Assembly (NCBI GenBank): GCA_028819955.1
Contig: JAPPKP010000055.1
Location: 1-17,943 of the forward strand
Length of the DNA: 17,943 nt
Source of the DNA: Rhodospirillaceae bacterium
Lineage (GTDB): Bacteria > Pseudomonadota > Alphaproteobacteria > UBA828
Reading direction: 5' to 3'
The notes under the pieces: model-generated
Databases searched by the model: none
Told to the model about the DNA's origin: nothing
The model's input: the letters and a program-made list of their open reading frames with translations, nothing else
In this document: positions 15,408 through 17,943 of the stretch, one piece after another
How the letters are laid out: the number at the start of each line of letters is the position of its first letter
Numbering within the stretch: position 1 is the stretch's first letter
Made by a program: the position numbers and the translations under genes

Positions 15408-16295
15408 ATGAGCGAAGAGAGACAACCCGACGAAACCTGCCGCGTCGCCGTCGATGGCGGCGAAGTGGCCGTCTACAGCTACGGGGCGGGCGAGCGAGTG
15501 CTGCTCTGTCTTCACGGCGGCCCCGGTCTCCCTTGCGACTATGTGCGCGACAGCCACTCGGTCATGGCGGACCACGGCTATCGGGTGGTGGTCTATGACC
15601 AGCTCGGTTGCGGCCGGTCCGACAAGCCGGACGACACCTCGCTCTTCAACGTGCCTCGCTACGTGGAAGAGGTTGAAGCGGTGCGAACCGCGCTTGGGCT
15701 TGGCCGCGTGCACCTCCTCGGGCAATCGTGGGGAACCTGGCTGGGAACGGAATACTGCCTGAAGTACCTGGACAACGTCGCGTCGTACGTGATCGCGAAC
15801 GGCTCCGGCAGCGTGCCGCACACCGTCTCGGAGATGAAGCGCCTGCGCGCCGCCCTCGGAGCGGAAACGGTCGCCATGATGCAACGCCACGAGGCGCAGC
15901 GAACGACCGATCATCCCGCCTACGAGGCGGCCGTCACCATCCTCTACCGCAGGCACTTGTGCAGGGTGGACGACTGGCCAGCGCCGCTGCAGCGCTCCCT
16001 CGACGGCATCAACATGGCGGTCTACGGCACGATGTGGGGGCCCAACGAGTTCTGTTGCGTCGGCACGCTCAGGAATTGGGACCGGCTTGCGGACATGGCA
16101 CGGATCACCGTCCCCTGCCTGATCGTGAGCGGTCTCCACGACGAGCTGACCCCGGAAGGGGCCATGCTCATGCAGGAGGCGCTGCCGAATGCGGAGTGCG
16201 TCGTCTTCGCCAACAGCTCGCATACGCCCTTCTTCGAAGAACCCGCCGCCTATATCGCGGCGTTGCGCGGCTTCCTGGATCGTCAAGAGGACTGA
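15408..16295 (+). CDS. Alpha/beta hydrolase, proline-iminopeptidase family (S33)
   Basis: This 295-aa cytoplasmic hydrolase has the HGGPG oxyanion motif (36-40), YDQLGCGRSDKP after it, the nucleophile elbow GQSWGTWLG (Ser107), an acid at Asp245 (SGLHDELTP) and His272 (NSSHTPFFEEP). These are the marks of the proline iminopeptidase/tricorn F1-type group, which cleaves N-terminal prolyl bonds but also includes amidases and esterases. No signal peptide is seen. A G-rich GGGGGGAAC lies just before ATG 15408. It is 13 bp from the kinase stop, so it is probably co-transcribed. In this locus it may release the amine or amino alcohol from an amide or ester conjugate; this is inference. Confidence 0.88.
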   Translation: MSEERQPDETCRVAVDGGEVAVYSYGAGERVLLCLHGGPGLPCDYVRDSHSVMADHGYRVVVYDQLGCGRSDKPDDTSLFNVPRYVEEVEAVRTALGLGRVHLLGQSWGTWLGTEYCLKYLDNVASYVIANGSGSVPHTVSEMKRLRAALGAETVAMMQRHEAQRTTDHPAYEAAVTILYRRHLCRVDDWPAPLQRSLDGINMAVYGTMWGPNEFCCVGTLRNWDRLADMARITVPCLIVSGLHDELTPEGAMLMQEALPNAECVVFANSSHTPFFEEPAAYIAALRGFLDRQED

Positions 16296-16389
16296 ACGAC
16301 CCCGCCGCTCAGCGTCTCAGCAGCCTGCCCGCGATGCTGGACAAACGCCATATCTAAGCCATTGAATTATCACACACTCTCTAGGGGTT

Positions 16390-16466
16390 TGGTGGGCCCG
16401 GCAGGACTCGAACCTGCAACAACGCCGTTATGAGCGGCGGGTTCTAACCAGTTGAACTACGGGCCC
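16390..16466 (-). tRNA. tRNA with CAT anticodon (Met or Ile2), CCA encoded
   Basis: The minus strand folds as a full cloverleaf of 77 nt. The acceptor GGGCCCG pairs with CGGGCCC, the D stem is GTTC/GAAC, and the anticodon stem CGCCG/CGGCG closes a CTCATAA loop with anticodon CAT. The T arm has GCAGG-TTCGAGT-CCTGC. The discriminator is A, and CCA is encoded (16392-16390). The acceptor has C4-G69 and C5-G68, which resemble the TilS recognition pairs of tRNA-Ile2 (lysidine-modified, reading AUA), so Ile2 is a real alternative to elongator Met. It is not an initiator, because position 1 pairs normally. Confidence 0.93.
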
Positions 16467-16487
16467 GTAGGGCGGGAAACGGCGGCC

Positions 16488-16493
16488 ATCATA
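16488..16493 (-). promoter_or_regulatory. Possible -10 box of the tRNA gene
   Basis: TATGAT on the minus strand, one base from the TATAAT consensus, lies 21 nt before the tRNA 5' end. No good -35 was found at 16-18 bp spacing. Confidence 0.3.
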
Positions 16494-16513
16494 GCGCGTC
16501 CACGCACAAGCGG

Positions 16514-16548
16514 CGATGAATGAAAGGTGTCGATGAATGAAGGGTTGT
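16514..16548 (+). repeat. Tandem direct repeat just upstream of the recA promoter
   Basis: Two adjacent copies of a 17-18 nt unit, CGATGAATGAAAGGTGT and CGATGAATGAAGGGTTGT, share a perfect 11-nt core (16514-16524 and 16531-16541). The second copy runs into the recA -35 hexamer. Confidence 0.7.
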
Positions 16549-16573
16549 CAGTTGAGAACAAACAGTGTACATT
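16545..16573 (+). promoter_or_regulatory. recA promoter with imperfect alphaproteobacterial SOS box
   Basis: TTGTCA (16545-16550) and TACATT (16568-16573) are separated by exactly 17 bp, a good sigma-70 promoter layout. Between them GAAC-N7-GTAC (16556-16570) matches the alphaproteobacterial LexA direct-repeat box GAAC-N7-GAAC with one mismatch and overlaps the -10. LexA binding here would block RNA polymerase, giving DNA-damage induction of recA. Confidence 0.6.
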
Positions 16574-16617
16574 AGCCATATCGGAGTCGCATTGCATCGG
16601 TTTTACCTGTGTGGAAT

Positions 16618-16624
16618 AAGGAGG
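16618..16624 (+). promoter_or_regulatory. Ribosome binding site fixing the recA start
   Basis: AAGGAGG ends 5 nt before ATG 16630. It rules out the in-frame GTG at 16609, which would lie upstream of this SD. Confidence 0.85.
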
Positions 16625-16629
16625 CGGCA

Positions 16630-17712
<1,083 letters not shown>

Positions 17713-17812
17713 CGAGTTTCGGAGCGGAGCGGGCGCTCACCGGGGCGCGGTGACGCGCGCCAATCTGGACAGCTCGACCAAGGCGCACTAAGTAGCACGG
17801 CACGCATCCAAG

Positions 17813-17836
17813 CCCCGGGCCGCCTGCGGCCCGGGG
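17813..17836 (+). terminator. GC-rich hairpin between recA and alaS
   Basis: An 11-bp perfect stem, CCCCGGGCCGC with GCGGCCCGGGG, closes on a minimal CT centre, so the tip pair is probably open (a CCTG loop). No T-run follows (AACAATGC), so it may be an attenuator, a Rho-aided stop or a processing/stability element rather than a classic intrinsic terminator. It ends 19 nt before the alaS ATG at 17856, where it could also affect translation. Confidence 0.5.
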
Positions 17837-17855
17837 AACAATGCAGGGCCGCCCC

Positions 17856-17943
17856 ATGCCGAGCGTCAACGAAATTCGCGCGCAGTTTCTCGACTACTTC
17901 GCCGCCCACGAGCACGAGGTCGTGGACTCGAGCCCGCTCGTGC
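17856..17943 (+). CDS. alaS: Alanyl-tRNA synthetase, 3'-truncated by window edge
   Basis: Only the first 29 codons are in the window. The sequence begins MPSVNEIRAQFLDYFAAHEH and continues EVVDSSPLV, matching the conserved AlaS opening ('NEIR..FLDYF...GHEVV.SSPLV'). AlaS charges tRNA-Ala and edits mischarged Ser and Gly. ATG 17856 fits the family start; an in-frame ATG at 17841, with GGGGA just upstream, would add five residues. It follows recA, with a strong hairpin in the gap. Confidence 0.92.
   Translation, partial: MPSVNEIRAQFLDYFAAHEHEVVDSSPLV

Noticed and set aside
15198..16286. Open frame of 362 codons on the minus strand
   Set aside because: It is antisense to the hydrolase, whose full catalytic triad is intact on the plus strand.

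Overview
The window is high-GC, densely packed bacterial DNA. The recA-alaS order at the right end, a GAAC-N7-GTAC SOS-like box in the recA promoter, and the DMGDH/UgpC-type gene content all suggest an alphaproteobacterium. No genus can be named from sequence alone.

Layout. (1) 1-888 is the C-terminal part of a class III PLP aminotransferase. (2) 1046-2440 is the periplasmic solute-binding protein of a family-1 ABC importer. (3) 2642-6646 holds a PYROXD2/phytoene-desaturase-like FAD oxidoreductase and a dimethylglycine/sarcosine dehydrogenase-like fusion (DAO plus GcvT-like domains). (4) 6662-7447, on the minus strand, is a short-chain dehydrogenase. (5) 7556-12690 holds a second DMGDH-like paralogue, a choline-kinase-like phosphotransferase and the two importer permeases, ending in an ATGA overlap and a TAGATG junction. 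(6) 12716-14159, on the minus strand, is a compact operon of two very small membrane proteins (65 and 52 aa) followed by the UgpC/MalK-type ATPase; the 52-aa stop overlaps the ATPase start. (7) 14414-16295 holds a second choline-kinase-like phosphotransferase and a proline-iminopeptidase-family alpha/beta hydrolase. (8) 16390 to the end is housekeeping: a CAT-anticodon tRNA (minus strand), recA and the start of alaS.

Reading of the cluster. Genes 1-16295 look like one uptake-and-catabolism locus for a small nitrogenous compound, probably an N-methylated amine or amino alcohol. The importer would bring it in, the kinases could phosphorylate it, the two DMGDH-like enzymes could oxidise N-methyl groups and pass the C1 unit to tetrahydrofolate, and the SDR, PYROXD2-like oxidoreductase, aminotransferase and hydrolase would process the carbon skeleton. 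The families are clear; the substrate and pathway order are inference. The most unusual parts are the two tiny membrane proteins coupled to the ATPase, the paired kinase and paired DMGDH paralogues, and several clean inverted repeats in the regulatory gaps. No intergenic gap exceeds 300 bases, and no IS element, integrase, CRISPR array or rRNA was seen.
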